Below, in pieces: positions 36,775 through 46,340 of a stretch of DNA of 64,000 nt. This DNA comes from Neobacillus sp. PS3-34 (lineage in GTDB: Bacteria; Bacillota; Bacilli; Bacillales; Cytobacillaceae), in the NCBI RefSeq assembly GCF_030915465.1, contig NZ_CP133267.1, positions 3,709,001-3,773,000 of the forward strand. Direction: 5' to 3'. The notes under the pieces are model-generated. The model saw only the letters and a list, made by a program, of their open reading frames with translations, had not been told where the DNA came from and searched no databases. A program made the translations under genes and the position numbers. How positions within the stretch are numbered: position 1 is the first letter of the stretch; every line of letters begins with the position of its first letter.

Positions 36775-37698
36775 ATGGAATCTATCCTTCGTTTCTTGCC
36801 TAAAAGCATTGCAGAAATCATCGACCGCATCCCTCCGGTTCAAAAGAAAGAAATAGAAGAAATTAGAGTACGCATTCATCGTCCGATTGAAATCACTATG
36901 AATGGAATTCCACATTTTTTATCCTATTCAGTTTTACCGGAGGATGCGGTTCAGCTATTGAATAAAATCAGCCACTTTTCCATTTATACGATGGAAGAAG
37001 AGTTGCAGCGCGGATATATTACCGTCGCAGGAGGCGATCGAATCGGACTGGCTGGCAAGGTAATCCTCGAGCAGGGGAGAGTAAAGGCTATTCGAGACAT
37101 TTCTTCTTTTAATATCAGGATCGCGAAAGAAAAGCTAGGTATAGCTGAAGTACTAATCCCATTCATCAGAGAGGAAGGCTGGCGGCATACCATGATCATC
37201 GGTGCCCCACAGACTGGAAAGACCACACTTCTGAGGGATATAGCCAGAATCATCTCAACAGGGGACTCACGAAGAGGGTTCCAGGCAGAAAAAGTAGGGG
37301 TGATTGACGAGCGTTCGGAGATTGCGGGATGTATAAATGGCATACCACAATTAACCTTTGGCCCGCGGATTGATATTTTGGATGCCTGTCCAAAAGCCGA
37401 AGGCATGATGATGATGATTCGCTCCATGAGCCCTGATGTTCTTGTTGTGGATGAAATAGGCAGAAAAGAAGATGCAGAGGCCATTATGGAAGCAATACAT
37501 GCAGGGATTAAATTAATCATGACAACACATGGAAACTCGCTAGCAGAAATTCATAACAGACCATCCTTAAAGGAAATAATTGACCGTAAAATTTTTCAGC
37601 GTTTTGTCGTCCTTACCCGCAAAAAAGGCCCTGGTACCATTACCCAAATATTAGATGGGAATGGCATGGAAATGAATCAAAAAGTGAGAGTGACCTAA
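36775..37698 (+). CDS. spoIIIAA: Stage III sporulation ATPase SpoIIIAA
   Basis: First gene of the spoIIIA operon, expressed in the mother cell. This is a secretion-ATPase-like protein that powers the SpoIIIA-SpoIIQ channel. Walker A is GAPQTGKTTLLRDIAR, Walker B is PDVLVVDEIGR and TTHGNS is a sensor-like motif. I choose ATG 36775 after CAGGAGG instead of ATG 36748. It abuts spoIIIAB. A sigma-E promoter is expected upstream but I did not resolve one. Confidence 0.93.
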   Translation: MESILRFLPKSIAEIIDRIPPVQKKEIEEIRVRIHRPIEITMNGIPHFLSYSVLPEDAVQLLNKISHFSIYTMEEELQRGYITVAGGDRIGLAGKVILEQGRVKAIRDISSFNIRIAKEKLGIAEVLIPFIREEGWRHTMIIGAPQTGKTTLLRDIARIISTGDSRRGFQAEKVGVIDERSEIAGCINGIPQLTFGPRIDILDACPKAEGMMMMIRSMSPDVLVVDEIGRKEDAEAIMEAIHAGIKLIMTTHGNSLAEIHNRPSLKEIIDRKIFQRFVVLTRKKGPGTITQILDGNGMEMNQKVRVT

Positions 37699-38214
37699 AT
37701 GATGAAAATAATTGGAGCCATTTTCATTATTGCTGCTACCACCTGGACGGGATTTGAAGCGGCAAGGCATTTAAGCGAAAGGCCAAGGCAGCTGCGCCAG
37801 CTGAAATCAGCACTTCAATCGCTTGAGGCAGAAATAATGTATGGCCACACTCCGTTGCACGAAGCAGCAAGGAGATTGTCGACCCAGTTGTCCAAGCCTC
37901 TATCCTGGTTTTTTGAAGCATTTGCTAAAAAATTAACTGGGACAGAAACGACAGTAAAGGAAGCGTGGGAATCGAGCTTAAAGGAAGTTTGGAAAATGAC
38001 GGCCTTAAAGCAGGGGGAATTTGAAATTATGAACCAGTTCGGTGAGACGCTTGGAAGGCATGACCGATATTCCCAGCAAAAGCAAATCATGCTCACTTTA
38101 TCTCATCTTGAAAGGGAAGAAGCGGATGCAAGCGAAAGACAGGCCAAGTACGAAAAGATGGTTAAAAGTCTTGGTTTTCTATCAGGATTATTACTCACCA
38201 TTTTATTGATTTAG
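37699..38214 (+). CDS. spoIIIAB: Stage III sporulation protein SpoIIIAB
   Basis: 171 residues with short hydrophobic helices at both ends (MMKIIGAIFIIAATTWTGFE and LGFLSGLLLTILLI). A helical cytoplasmic middle (RQLRQLKSALQSLEAEIMYG; LSHLEREEADASERQAKYEK) resembles the GspF fold. Platform partner of SpoIIIAA. Starts directly after the spoIIIAA stop. Confidence 0.93.
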   Translation: MMKIIGAIFIIAATTWTGFEAARHLSERPRQLRQLKSALQSLEAEIMYGHTPLHEAARRLSTQLSKPLSWFFEAFAKKLTGTETTVKEAWESSLKEVWKMTALKQGEFEIMNQFGETLGRHDRYSQQKQIMLTLSHLEREEADASERQAKYEKMVKSLGFLSGLLLTILLI

Positions 38215-38225
38215 GGGGAAAAGCG

Positions 38226-38429
38226 ATGGGCTTAGATGTTGATATTATTTTTAAAATAGCAGGGGTCGGAATTGTCGTCGCATTCCTGCACACTGTCCTG
38301 GACCAGGTTGGGAAAAAAGAATACGCGCAATGGGTAACTCTTTTTGGCTTTATTTATATATTGTTTCAGGTAGCGTCCATTGTTGATGACCTTTTCCAAA
38401 AAATTAAATCCGTCTTTTTATTTCAATAG
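38226..38429 (+). CDS. spoIIIAC: Stage III sporulation protein SpoIIIAC
   Basis: 67-residue membrane protein with two helices (IIFKIAGVGIVVAFLHTVLDQ; WVTLFGFIYILFQVASIV). Small integral component of the SpoIIIA channel. ATG 38226 follows AGGGGGAAA. Length identical to the family norm. Confidence 0.93.
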   Translation: MGLDVDIIFKIAGVGIVVAFLHTVLDQVGKKEYAQWVTLFGFIYILFQVASIVDDLFQKIKSVFLFQ

Positions 38430-38440
38430 AAAGGGGGGCT

Positions 38441-38835
38441 TTGCCATTGAGATTCTAAAAATAGTCGGGGTCGGACTGATTGCCACCTTCCTGGCATTGA
38501 TTATTAAGGAGCAAAAACCAAACTTTGCGTTCCTGCTGGTTGTTTTTACAGGGTGTGTCATCTTTTTATTTCTCGTTGATAAAATCTATGAAATTATCTT
38601 TATGCTAGAAAAACTGGCTGTCAATGCAAAAGTGAACATGGTTTATGTCGAAACGATTCTGAAGATAATCGGGATTGCCTATATTGCTGAATTTGCCACT
38701 CAGATCACCAAGGATGCAGGCCAGGGGGCAATTGCCTCAAAAATAGAATTAGCCGGCAAAATCCTGATTCTCGCTATGGGCATCCCCATTTTAACGGTCA
38801 TGATTGAAACAATCATAAAATTAATACCAGGCTGA
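38441..38835 (+). CDS. spoIIIAD: Stage III sporulation protein SpoIIIAD (start obscured)
   Basis: Membrane protein of four helices (VGVGLIATFLALIIKEQKP; FAFLLVVFTGCVIFLFLVD; NMVYVETILKIIGIAYIAEF; ILILAMGIPILTVMIETII). No ordinary start lies in frame at the right place. Restoring one G at 38443 (TTGGCC read as TTGCC) puts TTG 38441 in frame: M-A-I-E-I-L-K-I-V-G, matching the family N-terminus, behind AAAGGGGGG. ATT 38446 would be the only in-frame choice otherwise. Confidence 0.88.
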
Positions 38836-38870
38836 TGAGGGTGCCATTTCTTAATTAAAGAGGTGAAAAA

Positions 38871-40069
38871 GTGAAGCAGAGGCTGCAGATTATTCCTATT
38901 ATCATTCTTGTATTCTGTTTTTTATACACTCCAGGTGTACAGGCTTCCCAAAAAAACGATGAAGGACAAATTCCCGTTTCTCCTCAAGCACTGGTTGATT
39001 CACAACTAAAGTCGCTGGACTTTACAGAGCTGAAATCCTATTGGGAGGAAGTAATGAATAAATACGGGGGGTTTTTACCGGAAAGCCAGAAAGGGAGCCT
39101 CTACGATTTCATTAAAGGGGACAAGAAGTTCTCTTTTAAGCAATGGATACAGGGAATCATAAAATTTGCCTTCCATGAATTTTTTGTCAATGGAAAGCTG
39201 CTTGGATCGCTGATCATGTTAACCATTTTCAGCATGCTCCTCCAATCCATGCAAAACGCATTTGAACAAAGTGCGATTAGCAAGGTAGCCTATTCCATTG
39301 TCTTTATGGTCCTAGTAATCATAGCCCTAAACAGCTTCCATGTCGCTATTAACTATACGAACGAAGCGATTGGTACGATGATCTCGTTTGTTCTCGCGCT
39401 TATACCTCTTCTTCTTGCTTTAATTGCCTCTTCTGGGGGAGTTGTATCTGCTGCGTTTTTTCATCCAGTAATTCTTTTTTTAATGAATACGAGCGGCCTT
39501 TTCATTCAATATGTAATTCTGCCCCTCCTATTTCTCGCAGCCCTGCTGAGCATTGTCAGCACGATGTCAGAACAGCATAAGGTAAGCCAGTTATCACAAT
39601 TGTTAAGAAATTGGAGCATCGGGCTCCTTGCCTATTCCTGACGGTGTTTTTAGGAGTCATATCCGTTCAGGGTGCTTCCGCGGCAGTGACTGACGGGGTA
39701 GCAATCAGAACAGCGAAATTTGTTACCGGAAACTTTATTCCTGTAATTGGAAGAGTGTTTACTGATGCGACAGACACGGTTATTAGTGCGTCTGTCCTGC
39801 TGAAAAACACAGTCGGCATAGCGGGTGTAGCCATTTTATTAATTATTGCAGCTTTTCCTGCAATTAAAATTTTGATGATTGCGTTTACCTATAAATTTGC
39901 TGCGGCTATTCTGCAGCCACTGGGTGGCGGTCCTGTAATTTCCTGCCTCGATATCATCAGTAAGAGTGTCATCTACGTATTTGCAGCTTTAGGCATCGTC
40001 TCCCTGATGTTCTTTCTGAGCATTACAGTCATTGTCGCGGCGGGAAACTTAACGATGATGATGAGGTAG
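38871..40069 (+). CDS. spoIIIAE: Stage III sporulation protein SpoIIIAE (frameshifted)
   Basis: Polytopic channel component. Signal-like N-terminus (LQIIPIIILVFCFLYTPGVQAS), exported helical segment, then six or more helices. The frame breaks near 39631, where one base is missing in IGLL(A/G)LFLTVFLG; TTGGCCTA read as TTGCCTA would explain it. The second part, GVISVQGASAAVTDGVAIRT through VAAGNLTMMMR, completes the family sequence. Repaired length is about 399 residues. Confidence 0.92.
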
Positions 40070-40079
40070 GGGGAAAAAG

Positions 40080-40709
40080 ATGAGTTTTTTAATAGAGTGG
40101 ATAACTAATATTATTTTGTTCATTCTGCTGGCATCCGTAATCGATATGCTCCTGCCTAATTCGAACATGAGAAAGTACATTAAAATTGTTACCGGCCTTC
40201 TATTGATCGCCATTATTCTTACGCCGGTAATGAAGCTCATTTCGAAGGATTTCGAGACAGCGATAGCCTCCATACCAGCTTTGGAAACGCCAGGTGAAAA
40301 AAATATGAAAAATTTAATAGAAATGAAGAAAAAAGAAATACAAGCCTCCCAACATGCATATATTTTAGAAGAAATGGCTGTCCAGCTTAAAAAGGGTGTA
40401 GAGGGGGAATTGATGGACCAGTTTGGATTAGAAATTGCCAAAATTGACATTTTAGCAGATGAAAAGACTAATCAAACCTTTCCTGAAAACCTGCAAAAGG
40501 TTACGGTTCTTCTGAAACATCCAGACAAGGAAATAGAGACTGTGGAAGCTGTAAAGCAAATTGATATTGATACAGAAGCACCTCTTCCATCGAAAAAAAA
40601 CACAGAACCAGCAAAAAAGGTCGCGGCTTTTCTCTCAAAGCAATGGAATGTATCAGTAAAAGCAATCGAAGTTTCAATTGAAGGGGGGCGAACCAGTAAG
40701 AATGGATAA
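40080..40709 (+). CDS. spoIIIAF: Stage III sporulation protein SpoIIIAF
   Basis: 209 residues with two N-terminal helices (IEWITNIILFILLASVIDML; IKIVTGLLLIAIILTPVMKL) and a soluble ring-building-motif-type domain (VTVLLKHPDKEIETVEAVKQ; WNVSVKAIEVSIEGG). Channel component facing the intermembrane space. It overlaps spoIIIAG. Confidence 0.92.
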   Translation: MSFLIEWITNIILFILLASVIDMLLPNSNMRKYIKIVTGLLLIAIILTPVMKLISKDFETAIASIPALETPGEKNMKNLIEMKKKEIQASQHAYILEEMAVQLKKGVEGELMDQFGLEIAKIDILADEKTNQTFPENLQKVTVLLKHPDKEIETVEAVKQIDIDTEAPLPSKKNTEPAKKVAAFLSKQWNVSVKAIEVSIEGGRTSKNG

Positions 40710-41352
40710 GGAAAATGGGCCGTTTTCATGGCTGAAAAAATGGCTGTCTAATGAAAAGCCATCAGAAAAAAAAGCTGGAAAATACCAATATATGCTGCTT
40801 GTCCTTTGCATCGGGGCAGCATTCATGCTGGCGGGCAATATTCTTTTTAAGGATAAAACAGCCAGCCCAGCATTGACGTCAATGAAGAGCACAGCAGCCA
40901 AAACCGAGGAGGTTCCGGCTTTTGGCATAAAAAAATCATCAAGCAACAAGGACATATCGAATTATGAAAGGGCATATGAAAGCCAATTGAAAGACGCTCT
41001 GGAAGCAATGCTCGGTGTAAAAGATGTAAGAGTTGTTGTAAATATTGATTCCTCAGAAACAAAGGTTCTTGAAAAAAATAGAGTATTAAAAAATCAGACA
41101 ACCAATGAGACAGATAAAGAAGGCGGAACACGTAAGGTTGAGGATTCGTCAGTTGATGAACAGCTGGTCATTACACGTAATGGAGATAAGGAAGTTCCAA
41201 TCATAGTGGAAACGAAAAAACCTGAAATTAGAGGTGTTCTCGTAGTAGCCAAGGGTGCTGAAGATATTCAAGTGAAAAAATGGATCATTGAAGCAGTTAC
41301 GAGAGCGCTGGGTGTACCAAGCCATCGTGTTGCTGTAATGCCTAAAAAATAA
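40702..41352 (+). CDS. spoIIIAG: Stage III sporulation protein SpoIIIAG
   Basis: 216 residues from ATG 40702: short cytoplasmic head, one transmembrane helix (YMLLVLCIGAAFMLAGNILF) and an exported domain of the type that forms the large SpoIIIAG ring. Landmarks are YESQLKDALEAMLGVKDVRVVVN and PEIRGVLVVAKGAEDIQVKKWI. TTG 40678 is a possible longer start. The beginning overlaps spoIIIAF. Confidence 0.92.
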   Translation: MDKENGPFSWLKKWLSNEKPSEKKAGKYQYMLLVLCIGAAFMLAGNILFKDKTASPALTSMKSTAAKTEEVPAFGIKKSSSNKDISNYERAYESQLKDALEAMLGVKDVRVVVNIDSSETKVLEKNRVLKNQTTNETDKEGGTRKVEDSSVDEQLVITRNGDKEVPIIVETKKPEIRGVLVVAKGAEDIQVKKWIIEAVTRALGVPSHRVAVMPKK

Positions 41353-41367
41353 AAGGGGGACTTATTC

Positions 41368-41925
41368 ATGTTATTGAAAAAACAAACAGTCTGGTTATTA
41401 ACGATGTTATCATTAGTGGTGGTTTTATCAGTGTATTACATTACTTCTCCTGAACAGAAAAGCACAGACTTTACAGCAGTAGAGCAAAAAGCCAAGGATA
41501 GTACAGTAAAGAAACAAGCAGTGGCATCAAAGAAAACAGAAGGCAAAACAGTTGTTACCTCAGAAGCAAGCGATGAAGTATTTGAGTCACTTCGCATGGA
41601 GCTTGAGGACAAACGCAGTCAGCAAATTGAAAATCTACGCGATGAAGTAGCTTCGACTGATTTGCCCGCAGACAAACGCAGCGAAGCATATGATCAAATG
41701 CAGAAATTAAATGAAGCTGCCCAAAAGGAAGAAGTGCTTGAAACATTAATTAAAGCCATGGGTTATGAGGATGCGCTGGTACGGGCAGATGGAGAAGAGG
41801 TTCGCATTACAGTTAAATCCAAAAAGAAATCATCCGCAGCTGCCGCAAATGAAATCATCCGCCAGGTTAAAAACGAATTTAAAGAAATGAATTATGTGGC
41901 TGTTAAATTTCAGCCTGCTAAATAA
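41368..41925 (+). CDS. spoIIIAH: Stage III sporulation protein SpoIIIAH
   Basis: 185 residues: one N-terminal helix (VWLLTMLSLVVVLSVYYITS), Lys/Thr-rich linker and a C-terminal YscJ/FliF-like ring-building domain (EVLETLIKAMGYEDALVRADGEEVRI). SpoIIIAH binds SpoIIQ across the intermembrane space. Last gene of the operon. It is somewhat shorter than in B. subtilis, mainly in the linker. Confidence 0.93.
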   Translation: MLLKKQTVWLLTMLSLVVVLSVYYITSPEQKSTDFTAVEQKAKDSTVKKQAVASKKTEGKTVVTSEASDEVFESLRMELEDKRSQQIENLRDEVASTDLPADKRSEAYDQMQKLNEAAQKEEVLETLIKAMGYEDALVRADGEEVRITVKSKKKSSAAAANEIIRQVKNEFKEMNYVAVKFQPAK

Positions 41926-42111
41926 GGTTATATCAGAATAAAGGGGCTCTCCTCTTATATACATTCCAAAAAACAGGCATCCCAATCGGGGTGCCATCTT
42001 CGTTTTTAAAGTTAATTTCAAACTTGGAAATTTCACTTTTTTGCTAGAAACGTTTAAGATGTAGATAGGAGAAATTTCAAAGAATTTATTTTATGTGTAA
42101 ATAATCCATTA

Positions 42112-42159
42112 TTGAACTTTTACTAGGTATTATCGTATAGTATTAGTATCTAGTCATAA
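42112..42159 (+). promoter_or_regulatory. accB promoter with FapR-like operator
   Basis: TTGAAC (42112-42117), 18-base spacer and TATAGT (42136-42141) form a promoter. Directly downstream, ATTAGTATCTAGTCATAA (42142-42159) resembles the FapR operator pattern TTAGTAC-CTA-GT. FapR represses lipid-synthesis genes in Gram-positives and responds to malonyl-CoA, the product of the AccBC complex with AccAD. The placement over the transcription start is right for a repressor. The rest of 41926-42241 holds no gene. Confidence 0.5.
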
Positions 42160-42241
42160 AAATGGATGTTGCATGCACTTAAAAGACTAGACCTGCCTAT
42201 TAAAAAAATATTAAAAAAGTTGGACAAGGAGTGCTTTCGTA

Positions 42242-42754
42242 ATGTTAAAAGTACAGGAAATCCGTGAATTGATAAAACTGGTCGATCAGTCCAGCATTGA
42301 TGAATTCGTTTTTGAACATGAGGGTTCTAAAATTAAAATGAAAAAGAACGCTGCGGAAACCGTTATGGTTGCAAGCGCTGTTCCTCATGCAGCTATTTCC
42401 GCTCCAGTTCAGGCTCAGCATCAGGCACCAGTATCTGCACCTTCTGCTGTGAAGCATGAAGCAAAACAGGAAGAAGTGCAACCAGAGCCTGTTAAAGAAA
42501 CAGAAACATCCAATCTACATAAAATTACATCTCCAATGGTCGGAACTTTTTATGCCTCTCCATCTCCGGATACGGATGTGTACGTTAAAACAGGTTCTAA
42601 AGTGTCAAATGACTCAATTGTATGTATTGTTGAGGCCATGAAATTATTTAATGAAATCGAAGCTGAAATAAATGGCGAAATCGTTGAGGTACTCGCGAAA
42701 AATGGCCAATTAGTTGAATACGGGCAGCCATTATTTTTAGTAAAGCCTGAATAA
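42242..42754 (+). CDS. accB: Acetyl-CoA carboxylase biotin carboxyl carrier protein
   Basis: 170 residues. N-terminal segment [20 protein letters not shown], an Ala/Pro/Gln-rich linker (about 45-90) and the biotinyl domain. The biotinylation site is [12 protein letters not shown] with Lys134. It carries carboxyl groups from AccC to AccAD for malonyl-CoA synthesis. It is 14 bases ahead of accC. Confidence 0.96.
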   Translation: MLKVQEIRELIKLVDQSSIDEFVFEHEGSKIKMKKNAAETVMVASAVPHAAISAPVQAQHQAPVSAPSAVKHEAKQEEVQPEPVKETETSNLHKITSPMVGTFYASPSPDTDVYVKTGSKVSNDSIVCIVEAMKLFNEIEAEINGEIVEVLAKNGQLVEYGQPLFLVKPE

Positions 42755-42768
42755 GGAGCGGTAACAGG

Positions 42769-44122
42769 ATGATAAAAAAACTGTTAATTGCAAATAGAGG
42801 AGAAATCGCGGTAAGGATCATACGTGCCTGCCGGGAAATGGGAATCGAATCGGTTGCTGTATTTTCCGAGGCAGATCGGGAAGCATTACATGTTCAGCTT
42901 GCTGACGAAGCGTATTGTATTGGGCCTACTGCTTCTAAAGACAGCTATTTAAATTTCACGAATATTATCAGCGTAGCCAATCTTACTGGCTGCGATGCCA
43001 TCCATCCCGGTTATGGATTCTTGGCTGAAAATGCCGATTTTGCTGAACTTTGCAGGGAATGCAATATTACATTTGTCGGCCAACTCCTGAAGCGATAACG
43101 AAAATGGGAACGAAGGACATCGCCCGTGAAACAATGAAGGAAGCCGGGGTGCCAATCGTACCAGGATCAAAAGGCATAATTAAAGATATCGATGATGCAT
43201 TGGAGCTTGCCGCTAAAATCGAGTTTCCAGTTATAATTAAGGCGACGGCTGGTGGCGGCGGTAAAGGAATCCGGGCTGGCGCAGAAACGAACAGGAGTTA
43301 ATTAAAGGGATTAATATTACCCAGCAAGAGGCTCTTACCGCTTTTGGAAATCCAGGCGTCTATATCGAAAAGTACATCGAAGATTTCCGGCATGTCGAAA
43401 TTCAAGTGCTTGCTGATTCTTTTGGAAATACGATTCATTTAGGTGAACGGGACTGTTCCATTCAGCGCAGACTTCAAAAGCTACTGGAAGAAACCCCTTC
43501 TCCTGCACTTGATGGCGAAATTCGTAACGAAATGGGAAATGCAGCAGTAAAAGCCGCAAAAGCAGTTGATTATACAGGTGCAGGCACGGTAGAATTTATA
43601 TATGACTACAGCAATCGCAAATTCTACTTCATGGAAATGAACACAAGGATACAGGTTGAACATCCGGTAACGGAAATGGTAACAGGTGTGGATTTGATTA
43701 AGGAACAGATTAGGGTTGCCTCCGGGGAAAGCCTTCAGCTGAAACAGGAAGAAGTTATATTCAATGGCTGGGCAATTGAATGCCGCATCAATGCAGAAAA
43801 CCCTGAGAAAAACTTTATGCCTTCTCCTGGAAAAATTAATATGTACCTGCCACCGGGTGGTTTAGGTGTCCGTATTGATTCAGCTGCTTATCCTGGTTAT
43901 TCAATACCGCCATATTACGATTCCATGATTGCGAAAGTCATCACATACGGCAGCACACGGGAAGAAGCTATATCCCGTATGAAACGAGCGCTTAGTGAAT
44001 TTGTCGTGGAAGGTATTCATACGACAATTCCTTTCCATTTAAAGCTGCTTGAACACGAAAAGTTCGTAGAAGGCCAGTTTAATACGAAATTTCTTGAAAT
44101 GTATGATGTGATGAAGTCTTAG
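42769..44122 (+). CDS. accC: Acetyl-CoA carboxylase biotin carboxylase subunit (two frameshifts)
   Basis: ATP-grasp enzyme that carboxylates biotin on AccB. N-terminal domain [24 protein letters not shown] loop [10 protein letters not shown], catalytic [15 protein letters not shown]. The first break is at 43079 (FVGPTPEAI needs GGCCC; GGCC is present). The second is at about 43275-43300, where the frame GIR...NEQELIKGI is broken by one base; GGCCGC read as GGCGC would explain it. Essential gene, so real loss is unlikely. Repaired length is about 451 residues. Confidence 0.94.
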
Positions 44123-44144
44123 TGAAAATCTGGAGGTGTTCTTT

Positions 44145-44550
44145 ATGACAGAAAACAGCATTCTGGAAATGAATCAAGGAAACAATGGTCACGGAAAAGT
44201 AGAAATTGCCCCCGAGGTAATTGAAGTAATCGCAGGAATTGCTGCTTCAGAGGTGGAAGGTGTTTCACAAATGCGTGGAAACTTTGCAACTGGGGTAGTA
44301 GAGCGTTTAGGGAAAAAGAACCATGGCAAGGGTGTTAAAGTCGAGCTGACAGAAACAGGCATTAAAGTTGATGTGTACTGTTTGATGAAATTTGGTGTAT
44401 CGATTCCTGCTGTTGCCCAAAAGATTCAAGATAATATCCGGCAGCCTTTTGAATATGACGGCACTCGATGCAGAAGAAGTCAATGTTCATATTGTAGGAA
44501 TCCAGTTTGAAAACCAAAAGCAAGAAACTGAGATTGAACAGGAAGTTTAA
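44145..44550 (+). CDS. yqhY: Asp23/YqhY family protein (frameshifted)
   Basis: Asp23 family protein linked to acetyl-CoA carboxylase; in B. subtilis YqhY affects AccBC activity. VEIAPEVIEVIAGIAASEVEGVSQM is the family core and VDVYCLMKFGVSIPAVAQKIQDNIR follows. The frame breaks near 44443 (CAGGCCCTTT read as CAGCCTTT, two bases). The real end is NMTALDAEEVNVHIVGIQF to the stop at 44550. ATG 44145 follows TGGAGGTG. Confidence 0.9.
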
Positions 44551-44558
44551 TGTCAGAC

Positions 44559-44597
44559 AGCCAGGGGCATCATGGTGCCATCTGGCTTTTTCTTTTT
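44559..44597 (+). terminator. Terminator after yqhY
   Basis: AGCCAG and GGCA pair with TGCC and CTGGCT, followed by a T-rich tail. It ends the accBC-yqhY transcript. The stretch 44598-44840 before nusB shows no gene or clear element. Confidence 0.75.
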
Positions 44598-44840
44598 AGA
44601 AAAAAGTCTTTGCTTACAGTGCGAAGTAATTTTATATATGCTATTATCATTTATGTGCTTAAAGATTATTAAATCAGCCAGATTGCTAATTCATGGGAAA
44701 TGATAAAAGGGCGGACATCGTTCACTCCCTGGAAACAGCATTTATCCGGAATTAGATATGGAACGATTACTAATAAATCATGATAGTTGATGAAATTTGG
44801 ACATAATTTTATTGTCCTTTGAAAAGGAGTTAAAGGTATA

Positions 44841-45233
44841 ATGAAGAGAAGAACGGCAAGGGAAAAAGCGCTTCAGGCTCTTTTCCAAATTGATGTAAGC
44901 AGCACGGAACCAGCTTCTGCAATTGAACATGTTCTTGAAGGGGAAGCGGGAGACGATTATTTAAACCTTTTAGTATTGGGTGTTGTTGAAAACAAGGAAG
45001 AAATTGATCAATTGATTAAGGTGAATCTTGAAAAATGGTCCATTGAACGTCTGGCAACTGTTGATAGGAACCTCTTAAGAATCGCTGTTTATGAGCTTAA
45101 ATACTGCCGAAATGACGTGCCGGAAAATGTAATATTGGACGAAGCCATTGAAATTGCAAAACTATATGGAGATGACCAGTCAAGCAAGTTTATTAACGGA
45201 GTTCTTTCAAAAGTAAAACAGCAGTTATCTTGA
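44841..45233 (+). CDS. nusB: Transcription antitermination factor NusB
   Basis: All-helical RNA-binding protein that with NusE (S10) joins the rRNA antitermination complex. RRTAREKALQALFQID opens the protein. IERLATVDRNLLRIAVYEL and DVPENVILDEAIEIAKLYG are family motifs. 130 residues, normal. AAAGGAG precedes the ATG. Confidence 0.95.
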   Translation: MKRRTAREKALQALFQIDVSSTEPASAIEHVLEGEAGDDYLNLLVLGVVENKEEIDQLIKVNLEKWSIERLATVDRNLLRIAVYELKYCRNDVPENVILDEAIEIAKLYGDDQSSKFINGVLSKVKQQLS

Positions 45234-45281
45234 CACTCTTCCAGATTGTTGGTCCTCTCCAAATAAAAGGAGGCAGTTAGA

Positions 45282-46147
45282 TTGGAAGCAAAACTGATTA
45301 ACGGAAAAGAAATTGCCGCAAAAACCAGAACGGAAATCGCTTTGAAAGTGAACGAATTGAAGGAAGACGGCATCATTCCAGGCCTGGCCGTAGTTCTTGC
45401 TGGCAACAACCATGCATCCAGGACCTACGTGAATAATAAACAAAAGGCCTGTAAGGAACTGGGCATGAACTCAATGCTGATAGAGTTTCCAGAAAACTTG
45501 ACCGAAGAAGAATTGCTTACAAAAATTGCTGAATTAAATAATGATAAAGATATCCATGGTATCCTTGTCCAGCTTCCCCTCCCTGGGCATATTGATGAGA
45601 AAAAAGTGATTGAATCAATATCGCCTTCAAAGGATGTGGATGGTTTTCATCCAATCAGCATCGGAAGGATGATGACAGGGCAGGAAACATTTCTGCCATG
45701 TACACCTTTTGGAATCATGGTGATGCTAAAAGAAATGGATATCGAAGTTTCCGGAAAACATGTAGTGGTTGTTGGCAGGAGCAACATTGTCGGAAAGCCG
45801 GCAGGTCAGCTTTTCTTAAAGGATAACGCGACCGTTACATACTGCCATTCGAAAACAAAGGATTTAATGGGTCATACAAATCGGCCGATATCCTTGTTTC
45901 TGCAGTGGGTATTGCCAACTTTATCACTTCCGAGCATGTAAAAGAAGGAACTGTGGTTATCGATGTTGGAATGAACCGCGATGAAAATGGCAAGCTATGC
46001 GGAGATGTCGATTTTGAAGGTGTTAAACAAAAAGCCAGTTATATTACCCCTGTACCCGGAGGGGTCGGTCCGATGACAATTACGATGTTAATGTACAATA
46101 CTCTTCTTTCTGCCAAAAGCACCTCAGAAGTCTTTTCAAAAAGGTAG
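45282..46147 (+). CDS. folD: Bifunctional methylenetetrahydrofolate dehydrogenase/cyclohydrolase (frameshifted)
   Basis: Interconverts methylene-, methenyl- and formyl-tetrahydrofolate. Catalytic region [19 protein letters not shown] with the conserved Lys, [11 protein letters not shown], and the NADP-binding [17 protein letters not shown]. The frame breaks near 45883 (CGGGCC read as CGGCC in [11 protein letters not shown]). The rest runs [20 protein letters not shown] and [20 protein letters not shown] start after AAAGGAGG. It shares the folate pool with gcvT. Confidence 0.94.
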
Positions 46148-46340
46148 ATAGGAAAACGGATATTGTTCCAAAAATATGGTTATACCAGGTTAATGAAATA
46201 TAGTCCGATCCGAAATTGTCCTTATCCCTGTAAGTTTTATTCCACATCGTTGTTTGCGTGACGAATGGAATTTATAAACTTATAATAGATAAGGGCAGTT
46301 TTGTTTTCGTCATTATTAAATTGCATTGAGGGAGTTCGAT

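Noticed and set aside
38446..38448. ATT as the start codon of spoIIIAD
   Set aside because: Adding one G to make TTGGCC brings a TTG start into frame and matches the family N-terminus, which is simpler given the GGCC error pattern.
43079..43300. Real pseudogenisation of accC, dxs, folD, ispA, spo0A and others
   Set aside because: Simultaneous loss of several essential genes is not viable, the coding sequence on both sides is fully conserved, and the breaks share a GGCC context.
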